Positions 1-6,655 of a stretch of 31,198 nucleotides of DNA are shown in pieces. Numbering within the stretch: position 1 is the first letter of the stretch; every line of letters starts with the position of its first letter. The stretch is taken from IMG/VR virus record IMGVR_UViG_3300048031_000124, positions 1 through 31,198 of that record; one strand, written 5' to 3'. The translations under genes and the position numbers were made by a program. The stretch is from a virus. The notes under the pieces were generated by a model. That model ran no database searches and was not told where the DNA came from. It saw nothing but the letters and a program-made list of their open reading frames with translations.

Positions 1-1643
1 GAACTCACAGATGCTCTAGCATTAGCAGTGTAAATCGCTGGATACCTAGCATTGTAAGTAAACGGTGTTTGAGAGTTACTTGGTGACTGAGCGTTAGCAG
101 GGTATCTTGCGTTGTAAGTAAACGGTGATTGTGCGTTACTAGGACTCTGAGCGTTAGCAGGATACCTAGCATTGTAAGTAAACGGCGATTGAGCATTACT
201 AGGTGACTGAGCGTTAGCAGGGTATCTAGCGTTAGCAATATATGGTTGCTGTGCTGATACTGGGTTTCTGTAACCAGCAGGTTGTCTAGCATTCGCAATG
301 TACGGAGTTTGACCATTCACTGGGTTTCTATACGTACTAGGTTGTCTGTTCTGATACGTAAATGGTACTCGATATCCTACAGGGTTTCTATAAGTGAACG
401 GTGACCTATTTTGATACGTAAATGGTACTTGATATCCTACAGGGTTTCTATATGTAAATGGAGACCTGTTTTGGTACGTAAATGGTTGTTGTCCGTTAAC
501 TGGGCTTCTGTATGTAAATGGAGACCTGTTCTGATACGTGAACGGTGTTCTACCTTGTCGGGCGTATGTGTTTGGTTGTCTAGCGTTAGCAATATAAGGC
601 GTTTGAGCATTCGCAATATATGGATACGGTTGTTGAGCATTCGCAATATATGGAGTCTGACTATTAGCAATATACGGATATGGTTGTTGTGCGTTCGCAA
701 TGTACGGATTTTGACCATTCACTGGGTTTCTATACGTAAATGGTTGTCTAGCATTCGCAATATAAGGCGTTTGAGCATTTACAGGGTTTCTATACGTAAA
801 TGGTTGTCTAGCATTAGCGATATATGGCGTTTGAGCATTTACAGGGTTTCTGTATGTAAATGGTTGTCTAGCATTAGCGATATATGGTTGTTGTGCAGAA
901 ACAGGATTTCTATATCCAGCAGGTTGTCTTGCCTGAGCAATGTAAGGTGTCTGTGAACTTGATGGATTCTGATAAATAGCAGGTTGTCTAGCGTTAGCAA
1001 TATAAGGCGTTTGAGCATTAGCAATATATGGATACGGTTGCTGGGCATTCGCAATATAAGGCGTTTGACTATTTGCTATATAAGGATACGGTTGTTGAGC
1101 GTTAGCGATATATGGGGTCTGACTATTAGCAATGTACGGATACGGTTGCTGAGCGTTAGCGATATAAGGCGTTTGAGCATTAACTGGGTTCCTATATGTA
1201 AATGGTGACCTGTTCTGATACGTAAATGGTGTCTGTGCATTTACAGGATTCCTATATGTAAAAGGAGCCCTATGTTGATATGTAAATGGAGTTTGACTAT
1301 TTGCTATATAAGGATACGGTTGTTGAGCGTTAGCGATATAAGGCGTCTGATTATTGGCAATGTACGGATACGGTTGCTGAGCGTTAGCGATATAAGGCGT
1401 CTGTGCATTAGCAATGTAAGGATACGGTTGCTGTGCATTCGCAATATATGGGGTCTGACTATTAGCAATGTATGGGTAAGGTTGTTGTACAGACTGTTGA
1501 CCCGATGCATTATTCCACCCTGTAGGTGTCTTAACGTAAATTTGGTCTACCGCTGACCATGTGGTTGAACCTGTTTTAACCCAAGCACCTTGGGTAGAAT
1601 TCCAGCCCTGCGGTGTTTTTACCTTCTGTGAACCTGATGCCAT
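1..1643 (-). CDS. Pro/Gln/Tyr/Asn-rich repeat protein (partial, C-terminus beyond left edge)
   Basis: Reading on the minus strand from the ATG at 1643, all 547 visible codons are open, and the frame runs off the left edge without a stop. Residues 1-48 form a small non-repetitive head with four Trp and two copies of a VKTPxGWN motif. From about residue 49 the protein is pure repeat: 18-residue units (QQPYPYIANA + QTPYIANA), 20-residue units (QTPFTYQNRS + PFTYRNPVNA) and, nearest the edge, 20-residue units with NARYPANAQSPSN. The repeat has essentially no Asp, Glu, Cys, Leu or Lys. An AAGG lies about 10 nt before the ATG as a possible ribosome binding site. It follows the fibre cluster and a terminator, and shares its repeats with the proteins at 9041-11771. 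I infer a virion fibre or adhesive component; the function is not recognised. Confidence 0.85.
   Translation of the reverse strand, partial: MASGSQKVKTPQGWNSTQGAWVKTGSTTWSAVDQIYVKTPTGWNNASGQQSVQQPYPYIANSQTPYIANAQQPYPYIANAQTPYIANAQQPYPYIANNQTPYIANAQQPYPYIANSQTPFTYQHRAPFTYRNPVNAQTPFTYQNRSPFTYRNPVNAQTPYIANAQQPYPYIANSQTPYIANAQQPYPYIANSQTPYIANAQQPYPYIANAQTPYIANARQPAIYQNPSSSQTPYIAQARQPAGYRNPVSAQQPYIANARQPFTYRNPVNAQTPYIANARQPFTYRNPVNAQTPYIANARQPFTYRNPVNGQNPYIANAQQPYPYIANSQTPYIANAQQPYPYIANAQTPYIANARQPNTYARQGRTPFTYQNRSPFTYRSPVNGQQPFTYQNRSPFTYRNPVGYQVPFTYQNRSPFTYRNPVGYRVPFTYQNRQPSTYRNPVNGQTPYIANARQPAGYRNPVSAQQPYIANARYPANAQSPSNAQSPFTYNARYPANAQSPSNAQSPFTYNARYPANAQSPSNSQTPFTYNARYPAIYTANARASVS
54..233. repeat. 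60-bp tandem repeat, three copies
   Basis: Three consecutive 60-bp units (54-113, 114-173, 174-233) differ at only a few positions. Each encodes one 20-residue unit containing SPFTYNARYPANA (reverse strand). The array lies inside the repeat protein and is in frame, so copy-number change would not break the reading frame. Confidence 0.9.
721..888. repeat. 60-bp tandem repeat, nearly three copies
   Basis: Units at 721-780, 781-840 and 841-888 are nearly identical and encode the 20-residue unit QTPYIANARQPFTYRNPVNA on the reverse strand. These are in-frame repeats within the partial gene at 1-1643. Confidence 0.9.
1021..1190. repeat. 54-bp tandem repeat encoding 18-residue units
   Basis: A GATACGGTTG core recurs every 54 bp here, encoding alternating PYPYIAN and TPYIAN half-units on the reverse strand. 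Copies differ mostly at synonymous positions, so the protein repeat is better conserved than the DNA repeat. Confidence 0.85.
1300..1490. repeat. 54-bp tandem repeat, second block
   Basis: The core (GATACGGTTG or a close variant) recurs near 1312, 1366, 1420 and 1474, a strict 54-bp spacing. It is separated from the first 54-bp block by 20-residue units of the PFTYRNPVNA type. It encodes the first repeats after the N-terminal head of the protein. Confidence 0.85.
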
Positions 1644-1660
1644 TTATATTATACCTTAAA

Positions 1661-1691
1661 AATTAAAAAAATATACTCTATTAAGAGTATA
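1661..1691 (-). terminator. Rho-independent terminator overlapping the end of the 852-residue gene
   Basis: TATACTCT (1672-1679) and AGAGTATA (1684-1691) form an 8-bp stem with a 4-nt loop. On the minus strand the stem is followed directly by seven T. The upstream half of the stem contains the last codons of the fibre gene ending at 1681, and its stop codon lies in the loop. Confidence 0.8.
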
Positions 1692-4239
1692 AAATCCACA
1701 TATCACCAACCGCACCATCACTACTTGAAGGTGCTGATGTGTTCTGATATATGTTTCTCACATATCCACCTGAATTACTAGCGTTAGTTGTAGTAATTGT
1801 TCCTAGTGTTGCGTTTGAACCACTCTCGTATTTAGTGTTCAAAGCAGTCTGTAATCCGTCAACATTTGCAATCGTATGATTATGTGAATCATCTGCAACT
1901 GCAGCTGAAATTGTGATATTACCAGTTCCATCAAATGATGCAGAACCTGATAAGTCTCCACCCAATGCAATTGTTCTTGCAGTAGTTAACTTAGCAGCAC
2001 TAGATGCAGTAGAAGCGTTTCCTGTCAATGAACCTTCAAAAGAAGATGCCTTAACATTATACGAACCAAATGTCCATTCGTCTTCTGACTCGTCCCATGT
2101 CAATGAAACATTAGCAGAAGTTCCTCTTTCAACTTCAATACCTGAATCCTGTGAAGGTGTTCCAGTAACATCATTGTTAAGTGTAATGATATTATCAGAT
2201 ACATTAAGTGTTGCAGTGTTAACAGTTGTTGTAGTTCCGTTAACAGTCAAATCGCCTGAAAGTGTAAGGTCTGCAAAAGACACATCACTAGTTGTTGAAA
2301 CTGCCTGACCAATACTGAATTGACCACCACTGTATGCAACACCAGTACCAGCACTTAAATGAGCACGTGTCTCAGCAGCACTAGGGCCTGTATATGTTAT
2401 TACACCAGTACCACTATTATATGCAAGTGAACCATCTCCACCTGAATCGGTGACTGATAATTTACCTCTTACTTGTGAATCACTAATACCTGAATATGTA
2501 ATTGCACCAGTTGAAGAGTTGTATGATAGTGAACCATCTCCAGCGTTATCAGTAACTGAGATTAGACCTCTTACTTCTGCATCTGTTCTTTCTGTGAATG
2601 AGAAAGCACCAGTTCCACTGTTATATGATAAATCACCACCAGCAGATACTAATCCTCTGATATTTGCATCTGATAAACCAGCAAGTGTAAGTGTTCCAGC
2701 AGTATCGTCATATGTTGATGTGATGTTTGTTCCACCAACTATCAAACCATTTACGATATCTTCGATTTCTTCTTCAGTTTTTCCTGAAGAGTTAATTGTA
2801 AGTGTTCCAGCAGTATCGTCATATGATACTGTGATGTTAGTTCCTGCTGTTGCCATACTACCAACAACATCTTGCACTCTTTCTGTTGTATGATAAAGGT
2901 TACCATTTTCTGATACATCACCAGTGTCTAGTGTGACTGCACTACCTAAGGCAGTTGCACTTCCGTTAACTGTGATTGAACTATTAGCAAGTTTTGCGTT
3001 TGATATAGAACCCGCCAACATAGCGTCTGTAATACCTAATGCTTTTACTTGAAGTGTGTCTGAACTTGTTTCGATTGAACTACCGTCAACATTTACTGCA
3101 AGAGATAATGCACCTGTAGTTCCACCGCCTGATAAACCGTCTCCAGCAGTGACACTTTCGATATCACCAGCATCGTTTGTGAAACTAATTACACCAGTTG
3201 AGTTATCGTATGATAAATCTCCACTTGCTGATATTAAACCTCTAACATGTGATGTTGATACTGCAAGGTCGATTGCACCATCGTTTGCATCGTCATAAGA
3301 TGCAGTAAGACCTGTATGTGTACCATTGGTTGCAATCTGAGCACCAACTGTATCTTGAATATTTTCGTAAGGTACTCTAATTTCTAGTGTTCCAGCTGCA
3401 TCGTCATAAGTTGTTGCAACGTTTACACCAGCAGTAACTAAAGCACTAACTCTATCGTCAACTCTTTCATTTGTGAAAAATAGATTTCCGTTTTCTGCAA
3501 AATCACCAGTGTCTAAATTTAATGTCCCACCTAATGATAATGAATTAGAATTTATTGTTACACTTGAATTGGATAGTTTATTATTATCAACAGAACCCGC
3601 CAACATGGCATTAGTAATACCACCTGCTTTGACTCTTAATGTGTCTGAATCTGTTTCGATTGAACTGTCATCTACTTGGACAGCAAGTGATACATTACCA
3701 CTTGTACCGCCACCTGTAAGACCATCACCAGCAGTAACACCTGTAATATCACCAACTTGTCCGTTAAGTGTAAGTGTTCCAGCAGCATCATCGTATGTAG
3801 ATGTAAGTCCTGTTCCAGCAACAATTAAAGAATTAACTCTGTCGTCAACTCTTTCGTTTGTGAAGTATAGGTTTGAGCCTTCTGATAAATCACCTGTATC
3901 GAATGCAGACATATTGACTGCAATGTCATCTGCGTTTACAGTAATACCTGTACCAGCACCAATGTTTAATGTTGCATCACCTGAAGTTGCAGTACCAGTT
4001 AAACCAGCACCAGCATTTACTCCTGTGATATCTCCAACTTGTCCTGTGATTGTTAATGTGTTAGCAGAATCATCATATGATAATCCAATACCAGCACCAG
4101 CAGTTAGTAACGAAGCAACTCTATCGTCAATAGTCTCACTACCAATAGCAGCACCAGTAATAGAACCACTAGAGTCTATAACCTCTACGCCATTGACGTT
4201 TAAACCATTCTTAATATTAAAATTCTTTTCACCAGCCAT
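1681..4239 (-). CDS. Large modular tail-fibre-like protein
   Basis: This 852-residue protein has no transmembrane segment or enzyme motif. Residues 1-40 carry an NGLNVNGVEVIDSSG head related to the 76-residue protein just upstream. The body repeats modules of the forms GDITGVTAGDGLTGGG, LYFTNERVDDRV and TYDDAAGTLTL, typical of marine T4-like phage fibres. At about residues 663-735 lies an LTVNGTTTTVN module that also occurs in the proteins at 6656 and 4553. The C-terminus ends in an aromatic GDMWILYS, comparable with GHLWFVI in the 847-residue protein. The start overlaps the preceding stop by one base (TAATG), with GGAGG upstream, so translation is probably coupled. A role as a fibre or fibre-like virion protein is inferred from modules and position. 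Confidence 0.85.
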   Translation of the reverse strand: MAGEKNFNIKNGLNVNGVEVIDSSGSITGAAIGSETIDDRVASLLTAGAGIGLSYDDSANTLTITGQVGDITGVNAGAGLTGTATSGDATLNIGAGTGITVNADDIAVNMSAFDTGDLSEGSNLYFTNERVDDRVNSLIVAGTGLTSTYDDAAGTLTLNGQVGDITGVTAGDGLTGGGTSGNVSLAVQVDDSSIETDSDTLRVKAGGITNAMLAGSVDNNKLSNSSVTINSNSLSLGGTLNLDTGDFAENGNLFFTNERVDDRVSALVTAGVNVATTYDDAAGTLEIRVPYENIQDTVGAQIATNGTHTGLTASYDDANDGAIDLAVSTSHVRGLISASGDLSYDNSTGVISFTNDAGDIESVTAGDGLSGGGTTGALSLAVNVDGSSIETSSDTLQVKALGITDAMLAGSISNAKLANSSITVNGSATALGSAVTLDTGDVSENGNLYHTTERVQDVVGSMATAGTNITVSYDDTAGTLTINSSGKTEEEIEDIVNGLIVGGTNITSTYDDTAGTLTLAGLSDANIRGLVSAGGDLSYNSGTGAFSFTERTDAEVRGLISVTDNAGDGSLSYNSSTGAITYSGISDSQVRGKLSVTDSGGDGSLAYNSGTGVITYTGPSAAETRAHLSAGTGVAYSGGQFSIGQAVSTTSDVSFADLTLSGDLTVNGTTTTVNTATLNVSDNIITLNNDVTGTPSQDSGIEVERGTSANVSLTWDESEDEWTFGSYNVKASSFEGSLTGNASTASSAAKLTTARTIALGGDLSGSASFDGTGNITISAAVADDSHNHTIANVDGLQTALNTKYESGSNATLGTITTTNASNSGGYVRNIYQNTSAPSSSDGAVGDMWILYS

Positions 4240-4469
4240 TAGATAGTTCCTCCGTCAATCTGAACATTGTTCAGTGTCTTAGATGTCGATGCATCCGACA
4301 TGTGTGTGTCTACTAAAGAGTTTGCGTAGTACTTAGCGGAACCTTCGGAAAGATTATCAGTTGTTAAATCTGAAATTGCAGCTGCAACGATTTTTCCTGA
4401 TGAATTAATTACTTCGGTGGTTCCAACACTGACTCCGTACTCTACTACAAATTTATTTTGTGTTGCCAT
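4239..4469 (-). CDS. Small fibre-associated protein (76 residues)
   Basis: Residues 2-34 resemble the head of the 852-residue protein (KF..EYGVSVGTTEVINSSGKI). Residues 36-50 contain half of the LSEGSxxYY module found there. It ends in QIDGGTI, matching the DGGTF ends of the proteins at 8439 and 6656. The size and content suggest either a short adaptor or a fibre gene reduced to its two ends. An AGGACA about 12 nt before the ATG is a modest ribosome binding site. It is coupled by a one-base overlap to the next gene. Function unknown. Confidence 0.75.
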   Translation of the reverse strand: MATQNKFVVEYGVSVGTTEVINSSGKIVAAAISDLTTDNLSEGSAKYYANSLVDTHMSDASTSKTLNNVQIDGGTI

Positions 4470-4512
4470 TTTTGCGTGTGTCCTGTACGTTAAATGTGAT
4501 TTCTTACTACTG

Positions 4513-4520
4513 TATTTAGA
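4513..4520 (-). promoter_or_regulatory. Possible variant late promoter box TCTAAATA
   Basis: On the minus strand TCTAAATA differs at one position from the T4 late box TATAAATA. It lies in the 83-bp gap upstream of the 76-residue gene, about 44 nt before its ATG. It lacks the flanking G on both sides seen in the four perfect boxes, so it may be chance. Confidence 0.25.
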
Positions 4521-4552
4521 ACATTGGAGTGTTCATAACAAGGTGAATCGGG

Positions 4553-5296
4553 TTAAACTTTTAAAATATTTCTACTAAATTTGAATACTGTTGAATTTGC
4601 TGAAGCGGGGATGACTCTAAGTCTAACACTACCCGAGGAAGTGTCAACAGATAGGGTAAATAACGAAGTTCCTGTTGTTATATCACCGTATTGTGAAAAG
4701 TAAGCATTACTTCCATCATGTATTACCATAACTTCTGTTGCATGATAATTACTTCCACTAGTTGCCTGTAAATGATACTTTCCACTTCTGTATGCTAGTA
4801 GTGAAAACGTATCTAATGTAGCTTCAGTTGTTGAAGTTGTAGTGACTGAATCATTAGCATCTACTCTTAGATTACCTAAACTCAGTGGCCCAACTGCTGT
4901 CAACTGACCTGTCGCTTCTATATCACCAGCTTTAAAATCTGCAAATGCAAATCCTGAACCAGTAGCGTCAACAGTATTGCCTGGTTCTAATTCTAATCCG
5001 TCAAACAACTTCCATGTTGAGTCAGAAGCATCTCTGAATAAACCAGTATATTCAGTTGCGCCATCTGACAATCCATCATCATAGTTTCCATAAAGACCAA
5101 TATCGATTAAGTCACTTGAAGTGTTCCCACTTGCAAGTTCAAACATAGAATCTGTAACAGAAACTGTTGTTGAATCAATTGTAAAACTAGTGCCCGAAAC
5201 AGTTAGATTTCCAGTGACCGTTAAGTCCCCATCTACTGTCGAGTTATCTTGGGATGCTATCCCTAGGTCTGTGTAGAACTTTGATTTCGTTGCCAT
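4553..5296 (-). CDS. Fibre-like structural protein with shared C-terminal domain (247 residues)
   Basis: Residues about 20-100 hold an LTVTGNLTVSGTSFTIDSTTV module related to modules in the proteins at 1681 and 6656. Residues about 150-247 are a domain shared with the two upstream proteins (136 and 274 residues), recognisable by tEVMVIHDGSNAYFSQYG and a VRLRVIPAS motif near the end. No enzyme motif is visible. A perfect late promoter box sits 5 nt before the ATG, after a strong terminator, so this gene begins a new transcription unit, possibly leaderless. Likely a virion protein; the exact site is unknown. Confidence 0.85.
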   Translation of the reverse strand: MATKSKFYTDLGIASQDNSTVDGDLTVTGNLTVSGTSFTIDSTTVSVTDSMFELASGNTSSDLIDIGLYGNYDDGLSDGATEYTGLFRDASDSTWKLFDGLELEPGNTVDATGSGFAFADFKAGDIEATGQLTAVGPLSLGNLRVDANDSVTTTSTTEATLDTFSLLAYRSGKYHLQATSGSNYHATEVMVIHDGSNAYFSQYGDITTGTSLFTLSVDTSSGSVRLRVIPASANSTVFKFSRNILKV

Positions 5297-5301
5297 GATA
5301 C

Positions 5302-5309
5302 TATTTATA
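5302..5309 (-). promoter_or_regulatory. T4-type late promoter TATAAATA
   Basis: A perfect TATAAATA box on the minus strand, in the context GTATAAATAGTAT. It lies 5 nt upstream of the ATG at 5296 and just downstream of a terminator. In T4 the late start site lies a few bases after the box, so the transcript should begin at or very near the ATG. Confidence 0.85.
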
Positions 5310-5322
5310 CATTATGAGAGTT

Positions 5323-5348
5323 AAAAAAAGGGGACTGAAAAGTCCCCT
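5323..5348 (-). terminator. Strong Rho-independent terminator
   Basis: AGGGGACT (5329-5336) pairs with AGTCCCCT (5341-5348) to give an 8-bp stem with a 4-nt loop. On the minus strand the stem is followed by a T run (5323-5328 and beyond). It separates the 136-residue gene from the late promoter of the 247-residue gene. Confidence 0.9.
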
Positions 5349-5368
5349 AAAAATAGTTTTTTTAATGA

Positions 5369-5779
5369 TTAAGCGTCTACCGTTGTCCTATCAAATTTGA
5401 TAACTGTAGATGAACTACTTGCTGGAGTTACTTTCAATCTTACATCTGTACCACTAATGTCAGCATCAAACGATGCAAGGTTAGATGATTTCAATGTTCC
5501 ATATTGAGTTAGAGTCACTGCTGAACCGTCATGTACTACGACAATTTCAGTAGAGTGAAAATCTGAACCCGAAGACATAGCAACAACATATCTTGCAGCC
5601 CTATACGTTGCATGAGCAAACGTATCGATAGCAACTTCTGTTACTGCAGTAGTGGTAGAACCACCCTGTGTATGTCCATTAGAACGAATATCCTTTGTAG
5701 TAGTAATAACATCATTACTGACATCAAACTGTATACCACGGATTAACTCGGCAAGTTCGAAACCTCTTGTTTTAGCCAT
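5369..5779 (-). CDS. Small structural protein with shared C-terminal domain (136 residues)
   Basis: A short head (about 40 residues, RGFELAELIRGIQFDVSN) is followed by the same roughly 95-residue domain found at the C-termini of the 247- and 274-residue neighbours. Landmarks are tEIVVVHDGSAVTLTQYG and VRLKVTPASSSSTVIKF. It is thus nearly a minimal version of that domain. The start is supported by GGGAGG about 9 nt upstream, and the gene begins 13 nt after the previous stop. A strong terminator follows. It is likely a virion protein; no catalytic motif is seen. Confidence 0.85.
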   Translation of the reverse strand: MAKTRGFELAELIRGIQFDVSNDVITTTKDIRSNGHTQGGSTTTAVTEVAIDTFAHATYRAARYVVAMSSGSDFHSTEIVVVHDGSAVTLTQYGTLKSSNLASFDADISGTDVRLKVTPASSSSTVIKFDRTTVDA

Positions 5780-5792
5780 TTCTTATGCCTCC

Positions 5793-6617
5793 CTATTGCA
5801 TTCTAATTTGGAACGTTTTAAATGTAGTATTCGTATTAGCAGGTGTTACTAGCAATCTCATGTTATTACTATTCATATCACTAGAAAGTGTGAATAGAGA
5901 TGAACCTGAGTATGCATCACCATACTGAACGAAGTATACATTCGAACCGTCATTGATTAAAAGAACCTCAGCAGCGTGAGTACCACCAGTAGCATGTGTT
6001 GCAACAATTACATGTTTAATTGCAATTACTGCTTTTGCGTTAGAAGTCAATACTTGGTCAGCAGTCGTTGCTGTTAAAGCAACTGTTGTGAAGAAACCTT
6101 GTACAAGGTTTGATATTGAAGTCTGTGCAACTACTTGTAATACATCTCCCGCCACAGCGTTCGCCTGTAATGTGATAACTGAAGTACTAGTTGTAGCATA
6201 GTCATCACCACTCACTAATTTAACACCATTCAGATAGACTTGTTCTAGTCCAACAGTGTAAGCAAGTGTTACACCATTATCATCTGAACCTGAAATTACG
6301 GTTGTGTTACCAGTTATATCATACTTGAAAGTTGTTACACCAGTGCTTGGTGCATTTACGAAACCTAAAGTTCCACTTCCATTTGTTGATAATAACTGTC
6401 CACTAGAACCGTCTGCAGTTGGGAATGTTAAAGCATCATTGATAGTTAGAGAAGTTGGGTTAGACCCAACCTCTACAACAGCAGCAGAACCATCATTCTT
6501 CTCAGTGTAAAACCTACCGTGATAGGTATTTACCGCCAATTCACCAAGTGCAAGGTCACTTACGCCTGGTAATGCGTTCTGAGTAGAACTTCTTTTAAAT
6601 TGGATTACTGTTGCCAT
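5793..6617 (-). CDS. Fibre-like structural protein (274 residues)
   Basis: The N-terminus (MATVIQFKRSS, then SDLALGELAVNT and FYTEKNDGS) is paralogous to the 544-residue protein just upstream and typical of marine phage fibre proteins. A PTADGSSGQLLSTNGSG motif follows at about residues 62-80. Residues about 100-180 contain a VYLNGVKL...GDVLQVVA module also seen in the 847- and 1179-residue proteins. Residues about 180-274 are the domain shared with the next two genes (INDGSNVYFVQYG, MRLLVTPA). AGGAG precedes the ATG. It is likely part of the host-contact apparatus; this is inferred. Confidence 0.85.
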   Translation of the reverse strand: MATVIQFKRSSTQNALPGVSDLALGELAVNTYHGRFYTEKNDGSAAVVEVGSNPTSLTINDALTFPTADGSSGQLLSTNGSGTLGFVNAPSTGVTTFKYDITGNTTVISGSDDNGVTLAYTVGLEQVYLNGVKLVSGDDYATTSTSVITLQANAVAGDVLQVVAQTSISNLVQGFFTTVALTATTADQVLTSNAKAVIAIKHVIVATHATGGTHAAEVLLINDGSNVYFVQYGDAYSGSSLFTLSSDMNSNNMRLLVTPANTNTTFKTFQIRMQ

Positions 6618-6655
6618 TTTATTCTCCTATTGAATCGGTTAATTTGGATTATTAA

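Noticed and set aside
54-888. Regular repeats that might be a CRISPR array
   Set aside because: Repeats are contiguous 54-60-bp coding units with no unique spacers, and they lie in an open frame.
411-956. Plus-strand frame of 181 codons, and several short minus-strand frames in another phase, in the left-edge repeat region
   Set aside because: All are products of the repeat DNA read in the wrong frame. The continuous minus-strand frame from 1643 explains the region.
3473-4246. Long plus-strand reading frame of 257 codons opposite the 852-residue fibre gene
   Set aside because: It mirrors the repetitive fibre gene, has a low-complexity Ser/Pro/Val composition from antisense codons, and lacks a ribosome binding site. 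The minus-strand frame is clearly the gene.
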